Part shown: positions 30,794-43,203 of the stretch, piece after piece
Layout of the letters: each line of letters starts with the position of its first letter
Numbering within the stretch: the stretch's first letter is position 1
Assembly: GCA_003344405.1 (NCBI GenBank)
Contig: NOWV01000011.1
Span: 62,001 to 126,000, forward strand
Direction of reading: 5' to 3'
Length of the DNA stretch: 64,000 nucleotides
From: Trichoplax sp. H2
Taxonomy: Eukaryota > Placozoa > Uniplacotomia > Trichoplacea
Notes under the pieces: generated by a model
Databases searched by the model: none
What the model saw: the letters and a program-made list of their open reading frames with translations, nothing else
Told to the model about the DNA's origin: nothing
Program-made: the position numbers and the translations under genes

Positions 30794-32306
30794 CAAATAG
30801 CTATGTCATATTTAGATAATCATTTTCGAACAACTTCACCCTGCCACATCATCTGAAATCACTTTCAACGACAAACCCTCCCTTGGCGAAGAATCTCCCT
30901 TTTTCATGGTAAATTTTGTATGGGTCGCACAGTTATTAGCATCCTTTTGGTATTTAATTTTGATGCCATAGTTATGATGGCAAACATAAAGTAAGTTCGA
31001 TAAATTCAGAAATATTGGAAGGAGACTCTGGAAATAGATTCATAGATGTCGATGTTCAGCTATTCCCCTGAACCTATTATGTATTTGCTATTTGTTAAAT
31101 GAAACCATGCAGTAATATGATATTAACGACAAATACAATGCTGAATGTCCTCATTTATATTCATCATCATTATCTGTTTAGTAATACAGTACTTGATTTG
31201 TAGAATATTATATACTACTAACTGGAGACAACTAATAAAGAGAATTTATTCTTCGCAGTTATAAAATTCTTCCGTGTGGCTATAGTTGCAAAGTTACCTG
31301 ATATTATCATAACATTTGCAAGAAAATATTTTTGCATAGCTATAATGTATACCTATCAATTTTGAGTGGCTAGCATTAGAGACTGCAAAGCTGGTTAATT
31401 AGTATAAGTTCAATATATTTCAGCTGAAAACAATTAATTAATTAACCTACTGATACCTAATACGGTACAACAGGCATCTAAAGCTAATAGACAATCGCCT
31501 TTGTGCCCAAATAGAAACAAAGTCAACTTTTTTCACCCAGAAATTATTCTGTAACAAACTAATTTCTAGGGTGATCTACAGTTTTTTAAGATACTATTAT
31601 ATAAATCTGTAACAATATGAAACGCCCTCGTATCTTGTGAAACATTACTGTTATTAAGCACTGTAAATTTGAAGTATCAGCACCGGGCATGAGCATAATT
31701 AATTAATTACAATGTGCACCAGAAAAATAATCGAATAACTTCCGTTGGCAGTGGTAATATTAGCCTAAAATTACATAATTACGCAGCGTACTAAGTTTTT
31801 TATCCTATAGCGTCAAGACTTGAGTTGATGATTGGATTCAAAATGCTGATATCATCATTTATCAACACTAACTCCATGCATAAAGCAACGTAGTGAATTA
31901 TTACAAAAATAGGTGGTGATACAAGGACTACTCAAGAAATACTTTTTCGATATTATTTCTGAAGGACTATACCCAAATTGATTGTTTCTGCTCTGCTATA
32001 CAATTAGGTATCAATGCTGCATGATAATCGCGTTCATTTGATATCAATTCCATATAAATTTTACCTAAATATTTTCTCGCACATTTTATTTTAACATCAA
32101 TTTAGTGAATAGGTAAAGGTACAAATTCTATGTTAATGAATTATTATTCTGTAATTTCTATGTATCAAGGGAAAATGCTACTTCACGGCAATCAGTGTGA
32201 GAAAAAATTAAAATTACATGAAGACAAAATACTAATCTAGTCTTCTTTTACTTAAAGATACACGTATATAGGCACTACGATAACCAGATTTTCAATATTA
32301 TGATGT
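30794..32306. other. Intergenic beta-galactosidase-GST B (convergent), no gene seen
   Basis: About 1.5 kb between convergent 3' ends. AATAAA at 31234-31239 is a possible poly(A) signal for the upstream gene, though 440 bp after its stop. TTTATT at 32085-32090 is a possible minus-strand signal for GST B. No exon-like or repeated sequence was noticed. Confidence 0.5.
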
Positions 32307-35132
32307 TTAAAATGGTCTCTCTTTCTTGTTCTTCTGGTATTCTGCAATACGAGGGATCTCAGCCACACGTTTATAGACTGCGTAGAGTGAAGGATGTTTA
32401 ATTGATGAATCTTTCAGTAAAGACTGAACATTGTTTATCAGGCGGAAAAAGGCCAAATCGGCATAAGTAAACTAGTATTTGAAAGAAAAGTGATAATATT
32501 AAATGAAAATAAATCAATAAACCCGTTTATAGTTTCTATTACTTTAGCTAAAAGATTATTAACATCGCAATTTAATTTTATCTTGAAAGCGTGATTTATG
32601 AATATCATTTTTCTACTGCAAGAACCAAAATCATGATATCATGTGCATATAATTGCAATTAATTAGCTACGAAGGACTTTGTCATTTATAATCGTACTAT
32701 CTAAATAGGAATGCGGTTATATAGTATTTTTATCCATTATTCTTATATGATTTGTTGTGTATCTTGTAACAAATTAGAGCTGCGCATAAATTAGTTTGCC
32801 TAGCTTACAGTGTCACCGCAAAACCAAGGTCCTCCACCATTTTTCTCGAATGTCTCTTCGAGCTGCTTAAAGAAAGGGATTAACTTTTCTTTTATGAATT
32901 CTTCACCCTTAATTTTCTAGAATATCCGAACTGTGTCATTAATAATAACATTCTTTCGCCAATTATATATCAAATCCTAGCATCAAAATGGTATTAAATA
33001 GATAGAAACCATTTATCAGTATACCTACCCTTTTCTCAGGGTCCGGTTCAAGAAAGGGTACACGAAAGGAATAAGTTTTGTCCACTATGTCTTGCGCGAA
33101 GGCATCAGCATACATATCAGCTTTAGCTCGTTCTAGACTGGTTCTACCGTCAATTCCTGAGATGTTCCACAATTTATTAGTTCAAGTGTAATATAAAAGA
33201 AAATTACCAATTCAAACCGATTAAATAGCCCAATTAGAGCTACAGTCGAATAACTGAAAATTAAAAGTTTATGATCTATATTACACATTTATGTACCTGC
33301 AACGCGAGCAAGATAGCGAGCAATAGTACTACTTTGAGCGAGTTGTTTGCCGTCTATCTCCAATACTGGAACGGTCTGGAAGGGAAATTTCCCTATGAAT
33401 TAAAGAAGTTAAGGGGTATAACTTAGTTAAGAGATTAGTCAATATCATTAGTACCTTCTAGGTAGATTATGCGTTAAATTTAGTTATTGTAACGTAGAAA
33501 ACCCTATTTCTTCTATACTGTACAGTATACTATTTTAGAGTCAGTATCATTTATCGGTGAGTTCATACATAATAATAAGTAAGCATTGCATATCAAATAA
33601 TAATTTCATTTCTGGAAATGCTACAATAATTGAAGAAATACTTATGCATAGACAGTTTAAATATGTGTGTCATTGGATCTTATTAGCACTCATCTTTAGA
33701 TTGCAAACTTTGCAAGAGTTTTTATTAATACAAGACATTGTATAATCCAAGTGCCGTGAATACTCTCGATAGTATACTCTACATACTGTAGCATGCTGCA
33801 AAGTTTCGTGAAATCTCAATTTCTTACTCCGAAATCCAATCTAAAAATTCTCGAAAAATCTAAATATTGACCTTGTACTGAATACAGTGAGAATCCAAGT
33901 ACAACATATTATGCATTGAACATGTCAATTAAGAATCACACGAAAGTAAGAAAAAGTCAACTACGAGCACGGATCCTTGATCTGATAAGCATACAGTATT
34001 ACTGGATTATTTACTAATGTAGCGAATAGCAACGTCTACACAAGGTTAGGAAAACGTCCGTTTAGGTCGATACAATCTTGACTTATTACCAAATCTTTAA
34101 TCTATAACTACACTTATCTACTGTATCGGCATTGTACATATTATGTTGTATATTTTCAACATCGTAATAGCAGTTAAAAATAGAGTACACTCATGACAAA
34201 TAGCTTAAAAAATTCTCCATTAACCGTAAAACCCTAACTACTACAAAATGAAGAGTTCTATATGCCTACAGAATCAATGATACATTATAAATCAGGCGAG
34301 AATACATCTATTATAGCAATAGTGTGCTAACTCTATCGGTGTAGAAGTTATCTGTTGAATCGGATAGCTACTTTACCCTGAAAATTATCGTACAAGATAA
34401 ATGTAGAACTACGCACAAAACAAACGTATGAAAGTAGTATCAATTTAGTATACTGCATCGGAGTTAAGTGTCGCTCCGAACTTCGACTTAACAATGTCAG
34501 CAGAGATGATCTAATGCTGTGCATTGAGTATATACATTTGTAATATTAAAATCTAGTAAATGCAGATATATTGATATTAGCTATAATGCTAAATACTGAT
34601 CAGCTGATGAAATTTTTATATTGTAGATATCCACTATGCAATAAAAAAGTTCTATATCTGTATATCGTACCGGTACCGACGGTACGACTTCATCTACAGT
34701 TCTGTACGCTACTGAGTCATATATTTTCAACATCAGTTGCAATTAATTAGTTTATTTATCATCAACTCGGAAATTATCCGTCTCAATAAGCTACTACCTT
34801 ATTTAAAACTAAGCATAAGCCTTCTATGTCAACCATAATTGGTCTATTAGACAAAAATCATCTAGACTGTACGCTAGTAAAGATCCTTTACTATTTATAA
34901 AGTACACTGGATGCGTTTGCTAAAAATTAGAATCTAATGATGGATAGATGAAATTGACACTAGACATCATTCTGATGCTAATGAAAACTTGAAAATTCTC
35001 ACCTTTAACACTGGGCCATTCCTCGAACGAATAGACAACATCCTTATATTCAATTCCCCCATAAGCAAAAATGAGCCTGATAAGTTCGGCTCTAGCATCC
35101 ACGTCAAAATAATGTAAAGTATAGCTCGACAT
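32307..35132 (-). CDS. Sigma-class glutathione S-transferase B
   Basis: Sigma GST on the minus strand, same family and expected activity as copy A. Exons in transcript order: 35132-35003, 33392-33297, 33156-33029, 32916-32809, 32471-32307; 208 residues. Exon lengths 130/96/128/108/165 equal those of GST C exactly. Catalytic Tyr8 is in MSSYTLHYFD, with [20 protein letters not shown] after it. The GSH-binding loop reads VPVLEIDG...AQSSTIARYLAR, so the usual SGAI/SNAI is SSTI here. The C-terminal domain includes PWFCGDTFTYADLAFFRLINN and PRIAEYQKNKKERPF. Intron 1 is unusually long (1.6 kb). It is transcribed away from GST C, whose start codon lies 893 bp away; the two are each other's obvious closest relatives by eye. 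No broken residue was seen. Confidence 0.94.
33393..35002. other. Long intron 1 of GST B
   Basis: A 1.6-kb intron, by far the longest first intron among the GST copies (141-209 bp elsewhere). It is AT-rich. The open frame at 33557-33745 on the plus strand has no recognisable motif. A TACTGTACAGTATA palindrome lies near 33.52 kb. No nested gene was recognised. Confidence 0.65.
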
Positions 35133-36025
35133 TGCTGGACTGAGAAAAGAGGCGTAGGCTTTGATCGGCTGTATGATACTGTTTCCTAATATTCGGATCG
35201 ATCAGCTAAATAGTTACTGTTAATATTACGATTTCATTTCCAGTACTGGAAGGATGACAATGAAATTATTATAATTTATATTATTAACATGTGATAGCCT
35301 ATTCAATTCGTGCAGTAGAATTAACATACTCAAGTAGAAGAAAAAGATCCAGCTTGTGTTAACTCTACCCAACGTAGTACTATATCAAGCGATGAACATT
35401 TATTTAGCTCAAGACATTGTTATACGAAGTTCAGCCCATTATACTTTTGCTTTTTGTACTCGTAAGGGCAGTGGAGATGACGAGGATTTATTAACAATAA
35501 ATAAAAATTGCCTTGTCATGGTGGAAAACAAATAAAGCCCATACAATTAAGGATAGGATAGCAAGAGAGAGAAAACAAAAGGATAGGGATAATTTAACAA
35601 TTAATTATATTAACACATAACACAGACGTCCAGACATTTTCAGCTGGGTTAAACTGCCATGATAATAACGACTTTAACACCATCAGTCACTACTGTAACA
35701 AACAGCATAGTCATGATAGTGTCAACTTCACTGATTCTGCCTATAGTATGATACTGGAATGGACACACTATTAGACTTGCATCGACGGCGTTACCCAGGT
35801 AACCAACTTTTCACATCATGGTTACCGATACAGAAGCATCGGAAAATTTTCTTCATACACCACACCTCCATACTGCTGCATTGTAGACACAAACGCTGAT
35901 TAAACCACTGTACTGGACTATTTAAAGGGGGAAAAAGCGATATCACATTACACTTTACAGTAGCTACCAGCAGCGGTGAGTTATTACTGGATTAGTGGAC
36001 TACCCCAATTTTTTTCATCTGCAAC
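35133..36025. promoter_or_regulatory. Shared divergent promoter region of GST B and GST C
   Basis: These 893 bp separate the start codons of two oppositely oriented, closely related GST genes. A TATTTAAA element at 35919-35926 lies about 100 bp before the GST C ATG. On the minus strand a weaker TATTTAGC-like element at 35205-35213 lies about 75 bp before the GST B ATG. No open frame of note. Any shared enhancer is inference. Confidence 0.45.
35919..35926 (+). promoter_or_regulatory. TATA-like element upstream of GST C
   Basis: TATTTAAA is followed by AGGGGG about 100 bp before the GST C start codon, a distance shared with the elements of GST A and GST D. Confidence 0.45.
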
Positions 36026-37603
36026 ATGCCGAGCTATACTTTACATTATTTTGATTTTGATGCAAGAGCTGAACTGATCAGGCTCATCTTTGCATATGCT
36101 GGAATCGAATATAAAGAAATTAATTATGATTTCCAGGAATGGCCCACTATTAGAGGTATCAGTGATACTAATTACTGTACGCGTAATGATTGGAAAATTT
36201 TCGTCCAATTTTTTCACTTCGCCCACCCATAGAGATAGACGATATTTACCAATCATAGCTACATTATATAAACTCAACCATTTTCTTGATACTAATTCAA
36301 CTATATTATAACAAATCTACACTCGGTATTTTATATTAATTAAAATCGATATCTTTCAATCTAGAAAAATTCCCCTACCAAACTATGCCTGTTTTAGAGA
36401 TCGATGGCAAGCAACTTGCTCAGAGTGGTGCTATCACTCGATACCTCGCTCGTGTTGCTGGTGAGTTAAGAACACAGTACTCCATGAGAAGAATCAAGAT
36501 CGATTTTTTAATATTTTGAATAACAACGAATCTACGATTGGAAGAATGTATATTGTACAATAAATTTAGTAATCTTGCAACTTTAGAGAGCATGCAAATT
36601 TTTTTAATTTTAAAATTAAAACTGACATCAACCGTACTTTACGCCTATACCGTCTATACGCATACAGTATCATAATGCTAAAACTATTCTCGCGATTTAT
36701 AGGAATCGACGGTAAGAACAGTACAGAAAAAGCAAGAGCTGACATGTATTCAGAAACCTTTATTCAAGAAATCATAGAAAAGTCTTATTCATTCCGTATT
36801 CCTTTGATTGAGCCTGATGAGGAGAAAAGGGTAAAAAGACATATCACTAAATTCTATGTGACAGCTTCTTTAAACGCTGAAGTTGTGTGTTTCCCAATAG
36901 CATCTCGCGATATTGCTGAGATTGACTTGATAGAATACGATGCAATTAAACAAAATATCAAAAAAATATCTCCATATTTATATCTTAAACTACTTAGAAA
37001 GAAATAGCTCAGGAATTTCTGAAAGATAAATTGACTCCATTTTTCGATCGACTCGAAGAGCAATTCAAGAAGAATGGTGGTGGCCCCTGGTTTTGTGGCG
37101 AAACGGTAAGTTATGAAATAAATGGAATCGTCTAAAATGTAGTACATATCGATAAAAGTAAAGGTTATGTGTTATGTTCATTTTTGCAATTACTCCAATA
37201 TACAATACTAAAGAAGTAATTTATAAAATTTTTATTAATTAATAATGTAACGTCTGTAGCCCATACTTCTAATTAGCGTTGAGAACATGGTAACATACAG
37301 CATATATTTTAATTTCAAATTAATGTTGTTAAGTATTTGGATCTCCAATATATAAAAGAGTTCATTTTTGACAACGTATTGGAATACTTGATAGCAGAGC
37401 TTAATCATTTCCTATTTCTGTTACGTCTCTGCGAACAGTTTACCTTTGCAGACTTGTCCTATTTCCGCATGATAAACAACGTAATGGATTTGGTAATGAA
37501 AGTTGAAACTCCACATCCTGAAATTCGTGCTGTCTACGAACGCGTAGCCAAGCTTCCACGCATTGCTGATTATCAGAAAAATAAGAAACAACGACCATTT
37601 TAA
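36026..37603 (+). CDS. Sigma-class glutathione S-transferase C
   Basis: Sigma GST, plus strand. Exons 36026-36155, 36365-36460, 36703-36830, 36998-37105, 37439-37603; lengths 130/96/128/108/165; 208 residues. Catalytic Tyr8 in MPSYTLHYFD, then [20 protein letters not shown]. The GSH site MPVLEIDG...AQSGAITRYLAR is intact. The C-terminal domain carries EKSYSFRIPLIEPDEEKR, PWFCGETFTFADLSYFRMINN and the terminal PRIADYQKNKKQRPF. It is very similar to GST B, which lies in opposite orientation 893 bp upstream, so an inverted duplication is likely. A possible poly(A) signal AATAAA lies at 37928-37933. Confidence 0.95.
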
Positions 37604-39049
37604 GCATTTTTTAACAATATTTCTAGAATATAGTATATAGCCGAAGTTAAGACCCTTTGAAAATATTAGACATCAGTAGCGATTTGTCAAACTCGGTACG
37701 CAATGAAATTATTTCATCTCTTTTTCTATCATAGGTAGAATAGAGGCTATTATTTTATGCATTCCTTAAGTAAATCTATGAATAGATTTACACTGTTTTC
37801 ACTTTTGACTTTGAAACTGTAGCATGTAAGGAATTTATTTCACACCGGTCATATTAGCTATTTTGTATGTACCGTGTTTTATATCATATAGCTAATCAGA
37901 TTGAAACTGATCTAGAGTATGTGATTAAATAAACAAGTCCATTACCAAATGCTAGTGATCAAAATTGTTTATGGCTTTATATCGTCCGACATAATTGTAT
38001 TTGATTAATTAGCTTATTAACGTACTTTACATTACAGTAGGATAAAGCCAATTTTAACCAAATCGCGGGTTCAAAAGTAGCTATCATTCTCTCAAAGTAC
38101 ATCCATAAGTGCTGCGCAGTTCGACTAATTATTAATCATCCTATAGTTTATTCAGTTTGTTGGAAGGTAAAAAAAATTTCATTCCTAGTCATCATACTAG
38201 AGCCTACTTTAGGGTATAAAGGTTGTTCTATATCACAATTTGTAGGTAATTTAAAGAATCTCAGTAGTGTTTACTATCCAGCCTATGATAATTAATTAAT
38301 GCAGTCGGCATCTTTTCTACCATCATTCGTATCTAGCGGTATCTCTGAATAAGTAATTTATCACTGTCAATATACAGTCTTAAACTACCTATATTCATAT
38401 TTACTTACAGTCAGTTGTTGACATATAATAAGCTCATCAGATACGTAAATACTATGAATTCAATTAAATGCAATCGCTTGGCATATAATTTTCCATCGAT
38501 TCATTGTACACTACAGTACTATACGTTTACAAATACGAGTACAATATATCTGTAAATTAATCTTTGAACTGCATAAACACCTAATTCATTAAGTGCAAGA
38601 GTAAATTCGATTTAATTTTATTTTAGCATCCGCTAGATTAAAATATTGATCACTAAAACATTTCCACTTTAGCGGTTTATGATTAAATTACCATCGTTCA
38701 TTAATTACTAATAGGGCGGAATACTGTAGCAATCAGCTAAAAAGGATTAAAGGAGTAATACAGTTGCTAGGATATATGCAAGACATGACTTCTATATATA
38801 GTACTATAGGATAACCATAGTATTAACTATGCAAATTTCAAGGAGGTAATCAAAGGAATCAATCAATAAATAAGCCTTATACGTATACGAGATGTATAAG
38901 CTTCATCGCAAAGGCAAGTATGCAGCAATGCAGCATGTAGGTCAGCTAAACTAGTAAATAGGTAAAGTACAGTAAACGATTACTGGGTTTAATAATTATA
39001 TAATCAATAATTCTTCAAAGACGTACAATAGGTTTAAACGAAGGAGGTA

Positions 39050-39760
39050 AAGAGGTGGAGCTCCCGCTTACCAGGCCATTTGATAGATCGAATAGCACTG
39101 TTATTGTTATACGGCACTACATATTATTATTCTACCGGCAATATTTAATCTTAATTCAGCCAGTCATTAGAGGAAAAACGAAAAGAATTTAACAATTACT
39201 CGTCCTCAAACTCAATTACCAGCACAGTGCTGTACTCTCCGTAAGTCTATCATCGGTAGCTAAGCGGTAGAATAACCGGCAAACTAAGTGCTCTCGTACA
39301 ACATCGAAGGTTGCAAAGGTTGAGCAGCAGAGCTACCTCTTACCAAGCAATTTCAGCAAGGTTGACAAGACCTAATCCTAGCCCAATACAATCGGGAGAG
39401 AAAAAATTAAAGAAAATTCAGGAATTACTTGTCCCTAGATTCTACTTTTATCGCTTCGTCGACTACAGCAGCTCATAATGCAATTAACTACCGTACACTG
39501 CTGCTTGAAACAAATGTACAATATTGTACATACAGAAGTGGAGCTTTCTCTTACCAGGCAATCTGATAGTTCACCATAGTAATGACGGTACTGTAGTTAA
39601 AAGTAATACTATCCAATCCATGTTTACCTCATCAATCACCATCAGACAACTCAGTGACTAGATTTCATCTTATTTGAAATTTCAATGTAGTCGCGAAAGA
39701 ACATAAAAGCCATTCAACCCTTGCCCGTCAGCAGATTCAACCAGCAAGTCTATCGATGGT
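39050..39760. repeat. Degenerate direct-repeat cluster, period about 210-270 bp
   Basis: Three related segments start near 39054, 39328 and 39538: GTGGAGCTCCCGCTTACCAG, GCAGAGCTACCTCTTACCAA and GTGGAGCTTTCTCTTACCAG, each followed by GC(C/A)A..T..(G/C)A. A second shared segment, GAAAAA.(C/T)...AAAGAA.TT.A followed by ATTACT(C/T)GTCC, occurs near 39172 and 39401. The units are strongly diverged and have no coding frame in common. Confidence 0.6.
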
Positions 39761-39775
39761 ACTGCTATAATTAAT

Positions 39776-39940
39776 AAATTAATTAATTAATTCATAATAA
39801 TAAAATAATAATAGGGTATAGGCAGCGTATTTCTGCTACGTCATTATTGACAGATTATTATAAAAGTGCCCCAGCCCAGCCCGCAAGGCTAATAATTTAC
39901 ATATATATATATATATATATATACTGTACAGTACAGTATA
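39776..39940. repeat. ATTA and TA simple sequence plus TACAG palindrome
   Basis: Near 39776-39810 there is ATTA/ATAATA simple sequence. About 39899-39923 is a TA dinucleotide run, which passes directly into a TACTGTACAGTACAGTATA palindrome at about 39921-39940. Confidence 0.8.
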
Positions 39941-41656
39941 AGGACTACACTGCAATGTTCCTAAAATTGTTATTTTTTGTATAGTACTATACAGTAAACC
40001 TACAGTAGTGGTCAAAATCGACTAAAAAGAATAAAGGTTTTTAACAATACCAGAAAATAAAACTTAAACTTAAAAGGGCAGTCAATGAGCTTGCAGTTAT
40101 GTTGGCCACATGCCCAGAAATAGACATGTAAAGTAGTGATATACATTATACAGTAAATGAGGCATATCCACGCAGCTAAATACTGCTTTTAATACGGAAA
40201 AATTGAAATAGGGCCTACTGAAACAGCATTAATACCGATAATACGTAATTACAGTATATCACCGTAGTTAATAGTTAACAACTGCTTACTGTATTCATGA
40301 CAATTGAATACGAGACAAGGCTGTGTCGAACTAATTAGAACTTGATTCAGCAAAAATTGAATCAATAAAACCCATCTATCGCTACGGGAAGATCGAGACT
40401 GACAGAGTACATGTATGAACTTGTGAAAAAAGTACAATCAAGGGACAAGCTGTTGAATTAAGTTAAGTTAATTAATTCCTTAAATGTACAATACAGTACA
40501 ATAAATGATCGAAAAACTTGACGGTGGGTACTAAACTACTAGAACTGCAATTGGCATTCGATATCTGCCGAATTGACATGCTGCACTGCAAGTTTATAAG
40601 TATGGCAGTAGGGCACTTTGCATCGTATTCCAGGCCTTGGTGCAGTTCCTAACCAATCGCAATGTGTATCATCTGCTAAGACTAATTTCAAGACAAACCC
40701 AGGACAGTTCCTTTCCTTCTCTCAGCCACAACCGATAATAATCGATCAGAAGAAATTAAATTAAAAATATGGTAATATAGATAGTAAATAGATAAATAAA
40801 TACGCATACTAACAAGCGTGGCGATACAGGCGAGAAAAATGATATGATTTCTGTGGAACCAATCGTTAGCAAGTATCTCAATCGTAATTACTGTACAAGG
40901 GCCGCCATTGATGAAATTGCTGTTGATGGATCACGTGCCATGACTCATGGAAGTAATAAGTTACTAATAGCAGATTATCCATTATTCACCTGAACAAAAT
41001 CCCACCCACCCACCCTTTGAAACGAGCAGCGCGGGGGTATTTATACTTCTGTTTTTATAAGACTGATTTTTAAAATAGTATTCGTTATATCGCTAAGGTG
41101 GCCACTGGGCCTTTAAATTTTGATTTGATGTATACTCAGATGAAAATGGAATAAACATAGAATCTTTATAGAGTTTTCTACACAGCCATTTTGACTGTTA
41201 CATTTTCTTATAACGGTTGTTATCGACAGAGCAAGCGATCCTTAGACACATTCTAATGATTGGTATAGATGCGTATCTAGGACATTGTACCGCACCATAG
41301 ATATCTTACATTACCTACTAATCTTAACTTGGTACTGTATCTCCATCACCGAACATTAGTTATCATAATGTGCTTTGCACCATTAACTAATCTTAATATA
41401 GCATTTCATCCTTGAATGCATTATTGAAAAGTAGTATTCTATAAGCATAGCTGTGAATAGAGTAGTGCCTGGCTATTGCCGGGATATATATATACAGAAT
41501 GTCGAATGGTAATCCTATCTGTTAATTATTAACAAATGGGTACATTATCGTAAACCGTCAGTAAAGCAACGTGAGTTCGTACAGTACTGTACTAGTAATA
41601 ATAATAGAGCCGTAAAAATGAATCTTGAATACAAGTTAATATCGAGAAGTCAAAGC

Positions 41657-41665
41657 TATATAAAG
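41657..41665 (+). promoter_or_regulatory. TATA box upstream of GST D
   Basis: TATATAAAG lies about 90 bp before the GST D start codon and is followed by a comparatively GC-rich leader. A GTACAGTACTGTAC palindrome lies further upstream at 41579-41592. Confidence 0.55.
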
Positions 41666-41747
41666 GCAAGGGCTCGCTTCCAATCGATCTTAAGCCCGAT
41701 TGCTTGCAAGCTTGGAGACTTCATCAACAACCATTCCTGACTTCATT

Positions 41748-43203
41748 ATGACTAACTATAAGCTCTACTATTTCAACTTAGATGCCAGAGCAGAATTAAT
41801 CAGACTTCTGTTTGCTTATGGTGGCATCAAGTACGAAGATATACGTTACAGCTTTGACGAATGGCCAAAAGTTAAAGAAAGTGGTGAGTTTGGCGGAGCT
41901 TTCGACTTTTTCTGTACTGTATTCTTATCCGTTCTATTCTGGAAAGTGATACTATAGCGATGAGTTTTTTTAATTTATGGTACAATACATACTTTGCAAA
42001 TGAGCTTAAATTAAAAATCAAAATATTAAGCCATAGCATTCATGAAATTATTTTTTAGGTCCATTCCCCTTTAAGCAAATGCCCGTTCTTGAAGTGGATG
42101 GGAAACCAATCTGTCAAAGCAATGCCATTTGCCGACATTTAGCTCGAGTTATCGGTAGGTACAACGAATATGACTGATCTAGCCGAACACTTTTTTCGAG
42201 CTAGTCTATTGCAGTCTACTCACTCTACTGTCGGATAATCTTGAACGATGCTATCAAATTTGCACACATCATACTATACAAATTCTGTGAATTTACGATT
42301 CGGGTCGTCAACACTGCTGTTGCATAACATACATTAAAGTCATCAGATGGACGTACTCATTTTTAGTTTATTGGCTTACTTTGCAGGCATTGACGGTAAA
42401 AACGAGACTGAGAAAGTACTCATTGACATGGTTGCTGATAGTTGCACCTATGAGATTGTCGAAAAGGCCTACGATCACCGTGCACCTTTTGCGGAACCCG
42501 ATGAAAACAAGAGAGTAAGCATTTATTTACCGGATAGCCTCCTGCAATCATGTATCTGCTCTGGTGATCTACAGTACCTTTCTCTATAATACTTGATTAA
42601 GTATCGATGGATTACCATTGTTAAAATTAGGCTAGCGCCATCTAGTCACGATTGAATATTAAATTACATTCTATGGAGAATTTATTCTTCTACCAGTGGC
42701 TCATATTGATAGTTTCGTTTATAATAGCTTTGGATTAACCCCTGCTATGCTATGTCGATAGGTTGAAAAGGGAAAAGTCTTCCGTGACGCGAAGTTAGAG
42801 CCGTTCTTGATTAATCTCGACAACTTATACCAGAAAATTGGAGGCAAATACTTTGTCAGTGATGAGGTATGTCTCTCGAAATTATTAAAGAAAATATGAA
42901 ATAATTGTAATTTTCTCCCTTACCTTATCATTTATATATATGTATATTTATACGGTACTGTAGTGTAGGTGTGTATTCTCTACTGCAAATCATTGATCCT
43001 CACTCTATCTTATTTATCATTCTTTACTTTAAACTTAGATTACATACGCTGATCTGGCATACTATCGCATGATCAACAACGTCAAACCATTATTGGCGGA
43101 TCTTCCTACACCTCATCCAAAGCTTAAGGATCTTTACGCTCGCATTTCTGAAAACGAGAAGCTTAAAGAATGGGAAAAGAACAAAGCCGAAGCAATATTC
43201 TAA
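41748..43203 (+). CDS. Sigma-class glutathione S-transferase D
   Basis: More diverged sigma GST, closest in appearance to the decayed copy E downstream. Exons 41748-41883, 42059-42154, 42387-42514, 42762-42866, 43039-43203; 209 residues. Exon 1 is two codons longer (136 bp) and exon 4 one codon shorter (105 bp) than in copies B and C. Catalytic Tyr8 lies in [10 protein letters not shown], then [20 protein letters not shown]. The GSH loop is MPVLEVDG...[12 protein letters not shown]. The C-terminal domain lacks the PWFCG motif of the other copies and has [21 protein letters not shown] instead, with a charged C-terminal tail ending in AEAIF. The start at 41748 fits the family; upstream in-frame sequence looks like leader. 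AATAAA at 43356-43361 is a good poly(A) candidate. Confidence 0.94.

Larger units (their letters stand above)
37604..41747. other. Gene-poor stretch GST C-GST D
   Basis: 4.1 kb without a recognisable exon. It contains a degenerate direct-repeat cluster at 39.05-39.76 kb, a TA microsatellite at 39.9 kb, ATTA simple sequence near 39.78 kb, and scattered TACAGTA/TACTGTA palindromes. Open frames such as 40249-40437 (minus) show no domain. The GST D promoter is at the right end. Confidence 0.5.

Noticed and set aside
39245-39330. tRNA-like stretch with a box-A-like TAGCTAAGCGGTAGAA
   Set aside because: No matching box B (GGTTCGA) at the right distance and no acceptor-stem pairing by eye; it also lies within the degenerate repeat cluster.
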